This document shows positions 43,673 through 54,527 of a stretch of 54,685 bases of DNA, one piece after another. The DNA is from Candidatus Zhuqueibacterota bacterium. GTDB taxonomy: Bacteria > Zhuqueibacterota > Zhuqueibacteria > Zhuqueibacterales > Geothermadaptataceae. Every line of letters begins with the position of its first letter. The first letter of the stretch is position 1. The stretch lies in contig JAUZRQ010000007.1 of the NCBI GenBank assembly GCA_030950365.1, positions 1 through 54,685 on the forward strand, written 5' to 3'. The position numbers and the translations under genes are program-made. Below the pieces are notes generated by a model that was not told the DNA's origin, ran no database searches, and saw only the letters and a list, made by a program, of their open reading frames with translations.

Positions 43673-44551
43673 ATGATTACCAGCATGACCGGCTTCGGTA
43701 AGAGCAGCTACAGTCAGAATGGCTACGAAGCGCAGGTGGAAATCCGAACCGTCAATCATCGATTTCTCGATATTTCGATTCGATTGCCAAAGAATTTTGA
43801 GACGCGAGAAGGTGTGCTCCGGGAGCTGATCAAAAAGTTTATCAGTCGGGGGCGGGTAAATTTGAGCGTGACGCTCAAAGGCGACCAGGGCTTCCAGCTC
43901 GAAATCAAAGTCAATGAAGAGGCGGTGCGGGCGTACCGTGAACTGCTCGAGAGTTTGCGCCAACATGCCGGCATCAAATCGCCGGTGCAAATCGAGCATT
44001 TGATGGGTTTTTCGGATATCTTTATTCAGGATAATCAGGAGTCGGTTTCGGACGATGCCTGGCAGTGCATCGAAAAGGCGGTAGAGCTGGCGCTGGTGGA
44101 CCTGAACACGATGCGCCAGCGCGAGGGGCGGGAGATCGAAGCCGATCTCCGCAAGCGCATCGCGATGCTGGAAAAATATATCAAAGAAATTGAACGGCTG
44201 TCTGTCGGGCGTTCGGAAAAAGAGTTCGCCCTGCTTAAAAAACGCATTGAAAATCTGGTGGATTCCGGTGAGGTGGATCCAGCGAGGCTTGAGCTGGAAA
44301 TCGCCCTGCTGGCCGATCGCGTGGATGTGACCGAAGAGTGTATTCGATTCAAAAGTCACAATACGCTGTTTTTGGAATCGCTGGAACAGCCGGAGCCGGC
44401 TGGCCGCAAGTTGAATTTTTTACTGCAGGAAATGAATCGTGAGGCCAACACCATTGGTGCCAAGGCCAACAACGCCGATATCGCGCACCTGGTGGTCAAA
44501 ATCAAAGAAGAAGTGGAAAAACTCAGAGAACAGGTACAAAACATCGAATAG
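43673..44551 (+). CDS. yicC: YicC/YloC family endoribonuclease
   Basis: The 292-aa product opens with the family signature MITSMTGFGKSSY and VEIRTVNHRFLDISIRLP, and closes with GRKLNFLLQEMNREANTIGAKAN and VKIKEEVEKLREQVQNIE, covering the YicC N-terminal and DUF1732 C-terminal domains. YicC-like proteins are endoribonucleases, with a role in RNA decay in E. coli. It is directly joined to gmk (stop and start adjacent), the classic yicC/yloC-gmk-rpoZ order. Confidence 0.95.
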   Translation: MITSMTGFGKSSYSQNGYEAQVEIRTVNHRFLDISIRLPKNFETREGVLRELIKKFISRGRVNLSVTLKGDQGFQLEIKVNEEAVRAYRELLESLRQHAGIKSPVQIEHLMGFSDIFIQDNQESVSDDAWQCIEKAVELALVDLNTMRQREGREIEADLRKRIAMLEKYIKEIERLSVGRSEKEFALLKKRIENLVDSGEVDPARLELEIALLADRVDVTEECIRFKSHNTLFLESLEQPEPAGRKLNFLLQEMNREANTIGAKANNADIAHLVVKIKEEVEKLREQVQNIE

Positions 44552-45154
44552 ATGCAAGCAAAACGCGGACTCCTGGTGGTGATATCGGCGCCTTCAGGGG
44601 GCGGTAAAACCACAGTCATTCATGAAATTTTGAAAACCAACGACGATCTTTTCCAGTATTCAATTTCGGCGACGACGCGCAAACCGCGCGGTCGCGAGCA
44701 GGACGGCGTGGATTATTATTTCATCAGCGAAGAGGAATTTAAAAGGCGTATCGAAGCCAGCGAGTTCATCGAATGGGCGCGGGTGCACGGCCATTATTAT
44801 GGTACCCCCAAAAAGCCTATCGATGATGCAATTTCCAGCGGTAAAATTATTTTTCTGGATATCGACGTGCAGGGTGGCTTAGAGGTGAAAAAGAAATATG
44901 GCGACGACGCTCTGCTGATTTTTATTATGCCGCCATCGATCGAGGAGCTGGAAAAGCGGCTGCGAGGCCGCAAAACTGAGAGTGACGAGGAAATCGCGAG
45001 ACGGCTGGCAGCCGTGCCGGTGGAAATCGAAAAGTCGAAGTATTACGATGCTGTAGTGGTCAACAACGATTTGAGCGAAACGGTTCGAAAAGTCAAAGAC
45101 ATGATTTATAAAACCTATCAGGCTAAAGCAGGAGGTTCACGAGCCCATGATTAG
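44552..45154 (+). CDS. gmk: guanylate kinase
   Basis: The 200-aa product converts GMP to GDP using ATP. It has the P-loop SAPSGGGKTT, ISATTRKPRGREQDGVDYYF with the GMP-binding Arg and Tyr residues, and FLDIDVQGGLEVKKKY. Size is normal. It begins immediately after the yicC stop and overlaps rpoZ by eight bases. Confidence 0.96.
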   Translation: MQAKRGLLVVISAPSGGGKTTVIHEILKTNDDLFQYSISATTRKPRGREQDGVDYYFISEEEFKRRIEASEFIEWARVHGHYYGTPKKPIDDAISSGKIIFLDIDVQGGLEVKKKYGDDALLIFIMPPSIEELEKRLRGRKTESDEEIARRLAAVPVEIEKSKYYDAVVVNNDLSETVRKVKDMIYKTYQAKAGGSRAHD

Positions 45155-45434
45155 CACCCTGGACCTTGGTGATTTGACCAAATATGCGGACTCTGTTTAT
45201 GAGGCCATCGTAGTGGTTGCCAGACGCGCGCGGCAGATCAATGATGAGCAGCGCATGATCTGGGAAAAGACCATGGATTACGACGACATGACCGATGAGT
45301 TCGAAGATGAGGAGTACACCCGTAAAGAACGGCCTCATGACGAATTGAAGCTCCCCAAACCGCCTTCACTGGCTCTGCAAGAGTATTTGCAAGGCGAGCT
45401 AATGATCGAATATGCCGACGAAAGTGTCGTTTAA
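45147..45434 (+). CDS. rpoZ: RNA polymerase omega subunit
   Basis: The 95-aa product has the omega core: LGDLTKYADSVYEAIVVVARRARQ carries the RpoZ/RPB6 helix that clamps the beta' C-terminus. The C-terminal half is acidic (DDMTDEFEDEEYT) and ends with LALQEYLQGELMIEY, an extension like that of Bacteroidota omegas. AGGAGG precedes the ATG, which lies inside the end of gmk. It assists RNA polymerase assembly and, in some bacteria, ppGpp binding. Confidence 0.88.
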   Translation: MISTLDLGDLTKYADSVYEAIVVVARRARQINDEQRMIWEKTMDYDDMTDEFEDEEYTRKERPHDELKLPKPPSLALQEYLQGELMIEYADESVV

Positions 45435-45442
45435 TTGAACGC

Positions 45443-46648
45443 ATGTTCTCTGAAAAAAAAATCGTCGTCGGAGTATGCGGTGGGATTTCCATCTACAAGA
45501 CCTGCGAGTTGGTTCGAGAGCTGAAGCGACAACATGCTGAGGTTCGCGTGATGATGACGCCAGGCGCTACCAAATTCATAGCACCCCTCACATTTCAGGC
45601 GCTGTCCGGCGCATCGGTCAGTGTGGACCCGTTTGAAATCCCGCGGCAAGACGACATTGAGCATATCGAATTAAGTCATTGGGCCGATGTAATCGTGATT
45701 GCACCGGCGACGGCCAACACTCTGGCTAAATTGGCCGCCGGTATGGCCGACAACGTGGTGACCGCATCGGTGCTGGCCACGCATGCGCCGGTGGTGCTGG
45801 CCCCGGCCATGAACACCAATATGTGGGAGAATCCGGCCACGGTTGAAAACCTGCGCCGACTGAAGGAACGGTTTTTTTATATCGTGGAGCCGGAGTATGG
45901 TGAGCTGGCCAGCAAGCGCGAGGGGCAGGGCATGGGGCGCATGGCCCGCATCGAGCGTGTGCTGACGCAGGTGTTGTATGCCGTGACCCAGCCGAAAACT
46001 CTGGCCGGAGTGCGGGTTACGGTCACCGCCGGGCGTACTGAGGAATATTTCGATCCGGTGCGCATGCTCACCAACCGCGCCACTGGACGCATGGGTTTTG
46101 CCCTGGCCGAAATGGCGGTGGCTTTGGGCGCGGAGGTGACTTTGATCAGCGGGCCCACCGATTTGACACCGCCCGATGGTGTACGTTATTTTCAGGTGAT
46201 TCACGCGCGCCAGATGCTGGAAATGGTACAGAGCCATTATCCGAATAATGGCGTTCTGATCATGGCCGCGGCGGTATCCGATTTCCGGCCGGAAGCATTC
46301 TCTCAGAACAAGATCAAAAAGACGGGTGATTCGCTGCAGGTTCGTCTTGTCCCAAATCCAGATATTCTGGCCAGTGTGGCAAAGCATAAAAAAGCCCTGC
46401 ATGTGGGATTCGCGCTGGAAACCGACGACGAGATCGAGCGCGCGCGGGACAAGCTCAAGCGTAAAAAACTGGACCTGATTGTGGTAAACAATCCTAACGT
46501 GCCTGGCGCCGGATTTGCCGTCAGCACCAATAAAGTGACCCTGTTGTTCAAGGACGGCACCACCCAGGAACTGCCACGAATGGATAAGCGGCTGGTGGCG
46601 CGCGAAATTCTAATCCGCATTATTGCACTGCTGGAACAGGCATCCTGA
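45443..46648 (+). CDS. coaBC: bifunctional CoaBC
   Basis: The 401-aa product makes 4'-phosphopantetheine from phosphopantothenate. The CoaC half (1-180) shows the flavin-binding GGISIYKTCELVREL, HIELSHWADVIVIAPATANT and the clamp PAMNTNMWENP; the catalytic ACGD cysteine of E. coli Dfp falls on serine here (ELASKREGQGMGRM). The CoaB half (180-401) has VTAGRTEEYFDPVRMLTNR, TGRMGFALAE and NKIKK. It begins 8 bases after rpoZ and its stop overlaps the udg start (TGATG). Confidence 0.93.
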   Translation: MFSEKKIVVGVCGGISIYKTCELVRELKRQHAEVRVMMTPGATKFIAPLTFQALSGASVSVDPFEIPRQDDIEHIELSHWADVIVIAPATANTLAKLAAGMADNVVTASVLATHAPVVLAPAMNTNMWENPATVENLRRLKERFFYIVEPEYGELASKREGQGMGRMARIERVLTQVLYAVTQPKTLAGVRVTVTAGRTEEYFDPVRMLTNRATGRMGFALAEMAVALGAEVTLISGPTDLTPPDGVRYFQVIHARQMLEMVQSHYPNNGVLIMAAAVSDFRPEAFSQNKIKKTGDSLQVRLVPNPDILASVAKHKKALHVGFALETDDEIERARDKLKRKKLDLIVVNNPNVPGAGFAVSTNKVTLLFKDGTTQELPRMDKRLVAREILIRIIALLEQAS

Positions 46649-47489
46649 TGTCGAACCAGAGCGAGGACGCATTGAAGGAAATTGCGGAAAAGATCGAACG
46701 GTTTTTGCATGAACAGGCGGACATGTTTTCGCCTGGTGTGTTCTTTCTCGGCATGCGATATCAGGAAGGCATGACAAAGCACGGCGCCGATGAACCGGTG
46801 TCGGAGCCTGCATCAGAACCTGCGGCGGAACGGCACGAACAAGATACGCCGGTGAAGCCCATTCCGGTGATGCAGGACGCGCCGTCAGACGAACATCGGG
46901 GCCGGCTGCTGGATGAGTTTTATCAGGAAATCAAGGATTGCCAGAAATGTGCCCTGGCCAAAGGGCGCACGCATCTCGTTTTTGGGGCAGGCAATCCCAA
47001 CGCCACGCTGATGTTTGTTGGCGAGGGCCCGGGCCGGGATGAGGATTTGCAGGGCCTGCCGTTCGTCGGGCCGGCTGGTCGGGTGCTGGATCGCATGATC
47101 AAGCGGCTGGGCTTCGAGCGCGATGAGGTGTATATCGCCAATATCGTCAAGTGCCGGCCGCCGCAGAACCGGGATCCGCTACCAGAGGAAGTGGAGACCT
47201 GTTTCCCATATCTGCAAAGGCAGATCGACATCATTCAGCCGAAATTTATTTTTTGTCTTGGTCGGGTGGCGGCCCACGCGATGTTCGGCCACAAAGCTGA
47301 GCTGGCCACCCTGCGTGGGCGCATTCATTATTTTAGAAATAGCAAAGTCATCGTCACCTATCATCCTGCGGCCCTGTTGCGGAATCAAAAGCTGTTTTGG
47401 GCGACATTTGAAGATATGAAGCTATTTCGGAAGCTCTACGATCAGGAAGTCGGTGACAAACCGCCGATGGAAAACCAAAATCAGAACGC

Positions 47490-47493
<4 letters not shown>
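46648..47493 (+). CDS. family 4 uracil-DNA glycosylase
   Basis: The 281-aa product has a variable, acidic/proline linker (about 1-85), then the UDG-4 domain: [11 protein letters not shown] (two iron-sulfur Cys), [22 protein letters not shown] with the motif-A acid, [15 protein letters not shown] (third Cys), [11 protein letters not shown] (fourth Cys) and [11 protein letters not shown] (motif B His). It removes uracil from DNA using a structural 4Fe-4S cluster. The stop overlaps dnaB by ATGA. The N-terminal extension is longer than usual for this family. Confidence 0.93.
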
Positions 47494-48893
<1,400 letters not shown>

Positions 48894-48906
48894 CAACGGT
48901 GAAGAC

Positions 48907-51078
48907 ATGACGTATGAAGAAACATACGCCCGAAGGCTAGTCGGCCTGATCCGCCGCATTCGCCGGTATTCCATTTATGTGGACAAAGAATTGCTGGAAA
49001 AGGCCTACCATTTCGCCATGCAGGCGCACAAGGATCAACTGCGCAAATCGGGTGAACCATACTTCGAGCATTGCTACCAGGTGGCGCGAATTCTGACCGA
49101 GCTGAAGATGGATTACATCACTGTGGCGGGCGGACTGCTGCACGATGTGGTGGAAGACACCGGCGTGACCCTCGAACAGGTAGAAGACGAATTTGGGCAG
49201 GAAATCGCCCAACTCGTGGATGGCGTGACTAAAATTAGCGAATTGAAATTCAACAGCGTTGAAGAACGGCAGGCGGAAAATTTCCGCAAGATGATTTTGT
49301 CTATGACCAAGGATATCCGGGTGATTCTGATCAAATTTGCGGACCGCCTGCACAATATGCGCACGCTGGAATTTCTGCCGGAACGCAAGCAGCAGCGAAT
49401 TGCCCTGGAAACTCGGGATGTGTATGCTCCACTTGCGCATCGTCTCGGTATCGCCAAAATCAAATGGGAGCTGGAAGACCTGGCGCTGAAAACCCTTGAG
49501 CCCGGTGTGTACTGGGATCTGGTGCAAAAAATTGCGCAAAAGCGGCAGGAGCGCGAGGCATACATCCGGCAGTTCACCCGGCCAATCCGCGAGGAGCTGA
49601 AAAAGGCCGGTATCAAGGCCAAGATCACTGGCCGACCCAAGCATCTGTACAGTATCTATCAAAAGATGAAACGGCGGAACAAGTCGTTCGAAGAAATATA
49701 CGATTTATTGGCCATCCGCATTATCGTCAAACGCGTGGAAGAGTGCTACTTCGCTCTTGGCATCGTGCACAGCCTGTTCACGCCGGTGCAGAAACGCTTC
49801 AAAGATTACATCGCCACGCCCAAATCGAACATGTACCAGTCGCTGCACACCACCGTGATCGGTATGGAAGGCCGAATGGTGGAGATTCAGATTCGCACGG
49901 ATGAAATGCACCGGACGGCCGAAGAAGGCATTGCCGCGCACTGGCGTTATAAAGAAGGAAGTGCCCAAGAAGACGACTGGGACAAGCAGCTCACCTGGTT
50001 GCGACAGATACTCGAATGGCAGCGGGAAATCCAGGACCCGCAGGAGTTCATGGAGAATCTGCGCATCGATCTGTTTCAAGATGAGGTGTTCGTGTTTTCG
50101 CCCAAGGGCGATCTGTACAAGCTGCCAGTGGGCGCCACGCCGGTGGACTTTGCTTTTGCGGTGCATACCGACATCGGCCTTCACTGCATTGGCGCAAAAG
50201 TGAACGGCAAAATCGTGCCGCTCAGTTACAAGCTCAAAAGCGGTGATTCGGTGGAGATCATCACCTCGCCGAATCAGAAACCCAATCCGGATTGGATCAA
50301 ATTCTGTCGCACGTCCAAGGCGCGCAACAAAATCAAGCGCTGGTTGCGTGAATCGTTGTATGAGCAGAGCCTGAAACTGGGCGAGGAGATTTTTTACAAG
50401 CAACTAAAGCGGTACAATATCAATAAAGACGAGCTGCAGCTCAAAGATGTGGCGCAGAGTTTTGGGCTGGAAGATGTCAACCAATTGTTTGCGTCCATCG
50501 GCCGCGGCGATATATCCATTCAGAGTGTAATCAACAAAATCGCGCCGGAAAAGGCGTCCAGCCCGAAGGAAGAATCGATTCTGAAGAAGTTCATTTCCCG
50601 GGCGCGCGGAACGGCGCGCGGCGTGCGCGTGCAGGGATTGGACAACCTGCTGATCAGTTTCGCCAAATGCTGTCAGCCGGTTCCTGGCGATCGCATTCTC
50701 GGCTTCATTACGCGCGGGCGTGGCGTGGTGGTGCATCGCGCCGACTGCCGCAATATTGTCAAGCTGATGGAATCGCCGGAGCGCCATATCGATGTGGAGT
50801 GGGATGTCGATAAAGACAAGCATTTCATGGTGCGGCTGTACATGTTGGGCGAAGACCGAAGGAATTTCTTGCGTGACATCAGCGAAAGCATCGCCCAGAC
50901 CGACACCAATATCGTTAGTATCAATATGAAAGTGGAGGATTCCATTGTGCACAGCACCATCATCGTCGAAGTCCGTAATCTGCAGCATTTGACCCGCGTT
51001 ATCAATAAAATCAGCAAGGTGAAAGGCGTGATCACCGTAGAGCGGTTAAGTGGAAATAGCGAGGTAACCTATGATTGA
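48907..51078 (+). CDS. relA: RelA/SpoT (p)ppGpp synthetase/hydrolase
   Basis: I start at ATG 48907 (MTYEETYARRLVGLI; 723 aa), after GGTGAAG; an in-frame ATG at 48844 lies inside dnaB. The HD hydrolase domain retains HCYQVARIL and LLHDVVEDTG, the pppGpp synthetase domain has AIRIIVKRVEECYFALGIVH and YIATPKSNMYQSLHTTVIG, followed by TGS (VFVFSPKGDLYKLPVGATPV) and ACT (about 655-723). Both active sites look intact, so it is probably bifunctional (Rel). It controls the stringent response. It ends the operon or leads on to the HU-like gene, 113 bases later. Confidence 0.95.
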   Translation: MTYEETYARRLVGLIRRIRRYSIYVDKELLEKAYHFAMQAHKDQLRKSGEPYFEHCYQVARILTELKMDYITVAGGLLHDVVEDTGVTLEQVEDEFGQEIAQLVDGVTKISELKFNSVEERQAENFRKMILSMTKDIRVILIKFADRLHNMRTLEFLPERKQQRIALETRDVYAPLAHRLGIAKIKWELEDLALKTLEPGVYWDLVQKIAQKRQEREAYIRQFTRPIREELKKAGIKAKITGRPKHLYSIYQKMKRRNKSFEEIYDLLAIRIIVKRVEECYFALGIVHSLFTPVQKRFKDYIATPKSNMYQSLHTTVIGMEGRMVEIQIRTDEMHRTAEEGIAAHWRYKEGSAQEDDWDKQLTWLRQILEWQREIQDPQEFMENLRIDLFQDEVFVFSPKGDLYKLPVGATPVDFAFAVHTDIGLHCIGAKVNGKIVPLSYKLKSGDSVEIITSPNQKPNPDWIKFCRTSKARNKIKRWLRESLYEQSLKLGEEIFYKQLKRYNINKDELQLKDVAQSFGLEDVNQLFASIGRGDISIQSVINKIAPEKASSPKEESILKKFISRARGTARGVRVQGLDNLLISFAKCCQPVPGDRILGFITRGRGVVVHRADCRNIVKLMESPERHIDVEWDVDKDKHFMVRLYMLGEDRRNFLRDISESIAQTDTNIVSINMKVEDSIVHSTIIVEVRNLQHLTRVINKISKVKGVITVERLSGNSEVTYD

Positions 51079-51191
51079 TGTTCCTTTTTGGTAGCCCGTT
51101 TGGTATCTGGCTTTTCATTTTACTATCGACCCTTTGCCTGTATGGATGAGGTTTCCTGACTGGCATATATAACCCAAAAGAGGAGCTGTTT

Positions 51192-51530
51192 ATGAAACGT
51201 ACAATTACTAAAAAAGACGTTGCGAAACGAACCGCGAAAATTGTCAACGAAAAAATTTATCTTACTGAGAAGATCGTTGACGGTGTTTTTACGGCGCTTC
51301 GGGAGTTCATGGAGGAGGCTGACCCCGAAATTCGCATTGAAATTCGCGATTTTGGCGTTTTTGAAGTGAAGACCACCAAGCCGAAACCCAAGGCAAGAAA
51401 TCCGAAAACCGGAGAGATTATTTACGTTCCGGCCCGCCGCAAAACCCACTTTAAGGCCGGCAAACTGTTGAAGGAAGTGCTGAAAAAACCGCTTTCCGAA
51501 ATATCCAAAGACGAAAAAAGTTCGCAATGA
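51192..51530 (+). CDS. HU/IHF family DNA-binding protein
   Basis: The 112-aa product is longer than the HU at 30792 and more IHF-like: MKRTITKKDVAKRTAKIV, IEIRDFGVFEVKTTKPKPKA, RNPKTGEIIYVPARRKTHFK with the DNA-inserting arm, and a charged tail (SEISKDEKSSQ). AAGAGGAG precedes the ATG. It bends DNA as a dimer. Its stop overlaps ruvX in ATGA. Confidence 0.93.
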   Translation: MKRTITKKDVAKRTAKIVNEKIYLTEKIVDGVFTALREFMEEADPEIRIEIRDFGVFEVKTTKPKPKARNPKTGEIIYVPARRKTHFKAGKLLKEVLKKPLSEISKDEKSSQ

Positions 51531-51976
51531 CCCAGGCAATCACATTACCAAAATCGGGCCGCCTGCTGGCCATTGATTTTGGTGAGCGCCGCATTGGAAT
51601 CGCCGTCACAGATCCGCTGCAAATCACGGCTCAGGCCAGAGAAACGCTTCAGGTTCGGGATTGGCGCGAAACCATCCTTCGAATCAAAGCCATGGCAGAC
51701 GAATTGCAGATCCAGGGCATTGTCATTGGGTTGCCCGTGAGCCTATGCGGGGATGAGGGGATGATGGCCGATAGGGTTAGAGAATTCGCCGATGCGCTAC
51801 AACGCGAGATTCAGCTTCCCATTGTTTTATGGGATGAACGCCTGACGTCCCTGCAGGCCGAACGCACCCTGCGCGAATTCAACCTCAAGCCCTCGGAGCA
51901 CAAAGACAAAGTGGATCGGCTGGCGGCTTATTTTTTGCTGAGGAATTTTCTCGATAGTCAACAAAGAGGATCATGA
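51527..51976 (+). CDS. ruvX: YqgF/RuvX family Holliday junction resolvase-like nuclease
   Basis: The 149-aa product has the RNase H-like core: LLAIDFGERRIGIAVTDPL (first Asp), GIVIGLPVSLCGDEG, LWDERLTSLQAERTL (catalytic Glu) and DKVDRLAAYFLLRNFL (last Asp). Members process the 5' end of 16S pre-rRNA or act on Holliday junctions. It overlaps both neighbours by four bases. Confidence 0.94.
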   Translation: MTQAITLPKSGRLLAIDFGERRIGIAVTDPLQITAQARETLQVRDWRETILRIKAMADELQIQGIVIGLPVSLCGDEGMMADRVREFADALQREIQLPIVLWDERLTSLQAERTLREFNLKPSEHKDKVDRLAAYFLLRNFLDSQQRGS

Positions 51977-52992
51977 ACGAAAAACTGCGATTCGCGATTA
52001 TCGGAGCAGGTCACATTGCTCAGGTTGTGCATATCCCCGAACTCAAAAAGCTGCCCAGCGTGGAAATTGCCGGGATCTGCGATATCACCGCATCCAAAGC
52101 CAAATGGGTCGCCAGTAAATACAACATTGCTCATCACACCGGAGATCCGGACGAGTATTTTCGCGATCCGGACATCGATGCCGTCATCATTTGCACGCCG
52201 ACACACACGCACCACGACTTGACCCTGTCCGCACTTTCCGCCGGCAAGCACGTTTTGGTGGAAAAGCCCATGGCCAGGACGTATACCGAGGCTGCAGCTA
52301 TGCGTGATGCGGCAGAGAAATACCAGCGCAAACTGATGGTAGGCATGAACGTGCGTTTCCGCCGTGATGCCATCACTTTGAAATCCTTTGTGGATGGCCA
52401 CGAACTCGGCGATTTGCTGTACGTCAAATCCGGCTGGCTCAATCAGCGCGATCTGTCGCAGACCAATGATAGCTGGTTTTACGACCCCGAACAATCCGGC
52501 GGCGGCGTGATGATGGATCTGGGCATCCAGATGCTGGATGTGGGCTGGTGGCTTCTGGGCAATATCCCGCCGAAATCAGTGAAGGGTATGGCTTTTAACC
52601 GGTTCAAGGGGCTGGCCGTCGAAGATTCGGCCGTGTGCATGGTGCACTTTGAAAACGGCACCGTGCTGAATCTCGAGGTGAGCTGGGCGCTGTATACAGA
52701 AAAGGACCTGCTGTACACCAACGCCTACGGCAGCGAAGGCTCCGCGTATATCAATCCGCTGCGGGTGTACAAGAACCTGCACGGCAATCTAATCAACATC
52801 GTGCCGATTAAAGAAGAAAGCTCAACCGTACGCTATAAGCGTTCCTACCGCAATGAGTTAAAGCATTTTGTGGACTGCCTGCGGCAAAATATGCCACTTC
52901 AGGCCAGCGCCGCCGAAAGCGCGGAGCGGCTAAAAATTCTGGAAGCGTTTTATCAATCCACCAAAGAAGGAAAAGAGGTTGAGCTTTCATGA
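51973..52992 (+). CDS. Gfo/Idh/MocA family oxidoreductase
   Basis: The 339-aa product has an N-terminal Rossmann fold (FAIIGAGHIAQVVHIPELKK; GxGxxA) with the conserved EKPMA at about 97, then the C-terminal alpha/beta domain (GGGVMMDLGIQMLDVGWWLL with the D..xH-like position). The family oxidises sugars or related polyols with NAD(P). Substrate unknown; the operon gives no sugar-pathway clue. ATGA overlap with ruvX and with lnt. Confidence 0.93.
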   Translation: MNEKLRFAIIGAGHIAQVVHIPELKKLPSVEIAGICDITASKAKWVASKYNIAHHTGDPDEYFRDPDIDAVIICTPTHTHHDLTLSALSAGKHVLVEKPMARTYTEAAAMRDAAEKYQRKLMVGMNVRFRRDAITLKSFVDGHELGDLLYVKSGWLNQRDLSQTNDSWFYDPEQSGGGVMMDLGIQMLDVGWWLLGNIPPKSVKGMAFNRFKGLAVEDSAVCMVHFENGTVLNLEVSWALYTEKDLLYTNAYGSEGSAYINPLRVYKNLHGNLINIVPIKEESSTVRYKRSYRNELKHFVDCLRQNMPLQASAAESAERLKILEAFYQSTKEGKEVELS

Positions 52993-54527
52993 AGCGACCG
53001 TTGCTTCTATCACTTCTCTGTGCCATCGGTTTCAGTTTATCCTTCCCGCCATCACCGCTGGGGTTTCTGGCCTATTTTGCCCTGATTCCCTTTTTTATGC
53101 TATTGTCCCCCCTTGGCCTCAAGGAAGCCTTCCGCTGGGGATATTTCACTGGCCTGTTTATCAGTCTGGGGACCATTTACTGGATTTATAAGCCCACCCT
53201 GCCGGGGGCCATTGCGGCCCTTTTGTATCATCCGCTGTATTTCGGGCTGTTCGGCCTCGGCTATGCTTATACGCGTCAGCGTATCGGTGAGAAGGTGATT
53301 TTCGCCGCACCGTTTTTGTGGGTATCGGTGGAGTACCTCAAATCGCTGGGCGAAATCGGCTTCCCGTGGGTGACCATCGGTTACACGCAGAGCTATTATA
53401 CCTATTTGATCCAGTATGCCGAATACACCAGCGTTTTCGGCGTATCCTACTGGATTGTCTGGCTGAACGTGTGCGTGTATCAGATGCTCAAGCACAGCCA
53501 GAACCGGCGTGCCATGATGGCCTATGGCGGCGCCTTTGCCGCACTGATTGCGCTGCCGCTGATCCATGGCCGATGGACCGTGCCGGATGAACTGCCGCAA
53601 AGCCGCTATGTGCGGGTGGCCGTGGTGCAGGGCAATATCGATCCGTATTTGAAATGGGATAAAAACTTGCGCGAAATGAACTTTGCGGTGTATGAGCGGT
53701 TAACCTTACAGGTGGGGCGGGAAAATGCAGATGTGATTATCTGGCCGGAAACTGCGACCCCCACCTATCTGCTCCACGACCGCGCCGGGCTGATGCGCGT
53801 GCGCCGGCTGGTTTATGCATTAAATACGCCCATCCTCACCGGCACCATGGATTATATCCGGCTGCGCGACCGCAATTACAAGACGTTTAATTCCATCGTG
53901 CTGATTGACAAGAGCCCCGGGCCGTATCAGAATTACGCCAAAATGCACCTTGTGCCATTTGGCGAACGTGTACCCTGGGAGGACGACATTCCGTTGATTA
54001 AAAAGCTGCTCTCCAGGTTCGAAATGGGCGAGGGCAATTTTTCACCCGGAAAGCAGATCGTGCTGTTCGATGTGCCGGTCGGGCGATCCATAAAAGGGGC
54101 GACCAACGGCAGCAAGGTCCGCGTGGGCGGTGTGATTTGTTTTGAGTCGATCTTTTCGGAACTGGTTCGGCAATTCGTGCGTCGCGGCGCGCAATTGCTG
54201 GTGGTGGTCACCAACGATGGCTGGTTTGGCCGCACCGGCGCGCCGTATCAGCACGCGCAAATGGCCGTGTTTCGCGCCATCGAAAACCGCATTAGCGTGG
54301 CACGCAGCGCCAATACAGGCGTGAGTATGACCATCGACCCCTACGGCCGGGTACGCAAGCAAACGCCGATTTTCAAAGAGGCTGTTTTCGTGGATGATAT
54401 CCCGATACGTGCGGAAACAACATTTTTTACAAGGCATGGCCATGTTTTTACTCGCAGTGTGGTGATATTGACGATACTGATGTTGGTGATAACGCGCTGG
54501 ACATCCAAAAGGCCATTGAGAGCATGA
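52989..54527 (+). CDS. lnt: apolipoprotein N-acyltransferase
   Basis: The 512-aa product adds the third acyl chain to lipoproteins in the inner membrane. The N-terminal half has 6-7 membrane helices; the periplasmic nitrilase-like domain carries the triad E254 (IIWPETATPT), K318 (YAKMHLVPFGE) and C384 (GGVICFESIF); a last helix (VVILTILMLVIT) ends the protein. This implies a diderm that makes triacylated lipoproteins, consistent with the P60 lipoprotein at 6509. It is translationally coupled to its neighbours by ATGA overlaps. Confidence 0.96.
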   Translation: MKRPLLLSLLCAIGFSLSFPPSPLGFLAYFALIPFFMLLSPLGLKEAFRWGYFTGLFISLGTIYWIYKPTLPGAIAALLYHPLYFGLFGLGYAYTRQRIGEKVIFAAPFLWVSVEYLKSLGEIGFPWVTIGYTQSYYTYLIQYAEYTSVFGVSYWIVWLNVCVYQMLKHSQNRRAMMAYGGAFAALIALPLIHGRWTVPDELPQSRYVRVAVVQGNIDPYLKWDKNLREMNFAVYERLTLQVGRENADVIIWPETATPTYLLHDRAGLMRVRRLVYALNTPILTGTMDYIRLRDRNYKTFNSIVLIDKSPGPYQNYAKMHLVPFGERVPWEDDIPLIKKLLSRFEMGEGNFSPGKQIVLFDVPVGRSIKGATNGSKVRVGGVICFESIFSELVRQFVRRGAQLLVVVTNDGWFGRTGAPYQHAQMAVFRAIENRISVARSANTGVSMTIDPYGRVRKQTPIFKEAVFVDDIPIRAETTFFTRHGHVFTRSVVILTILMLVITRWTSKRPLRA

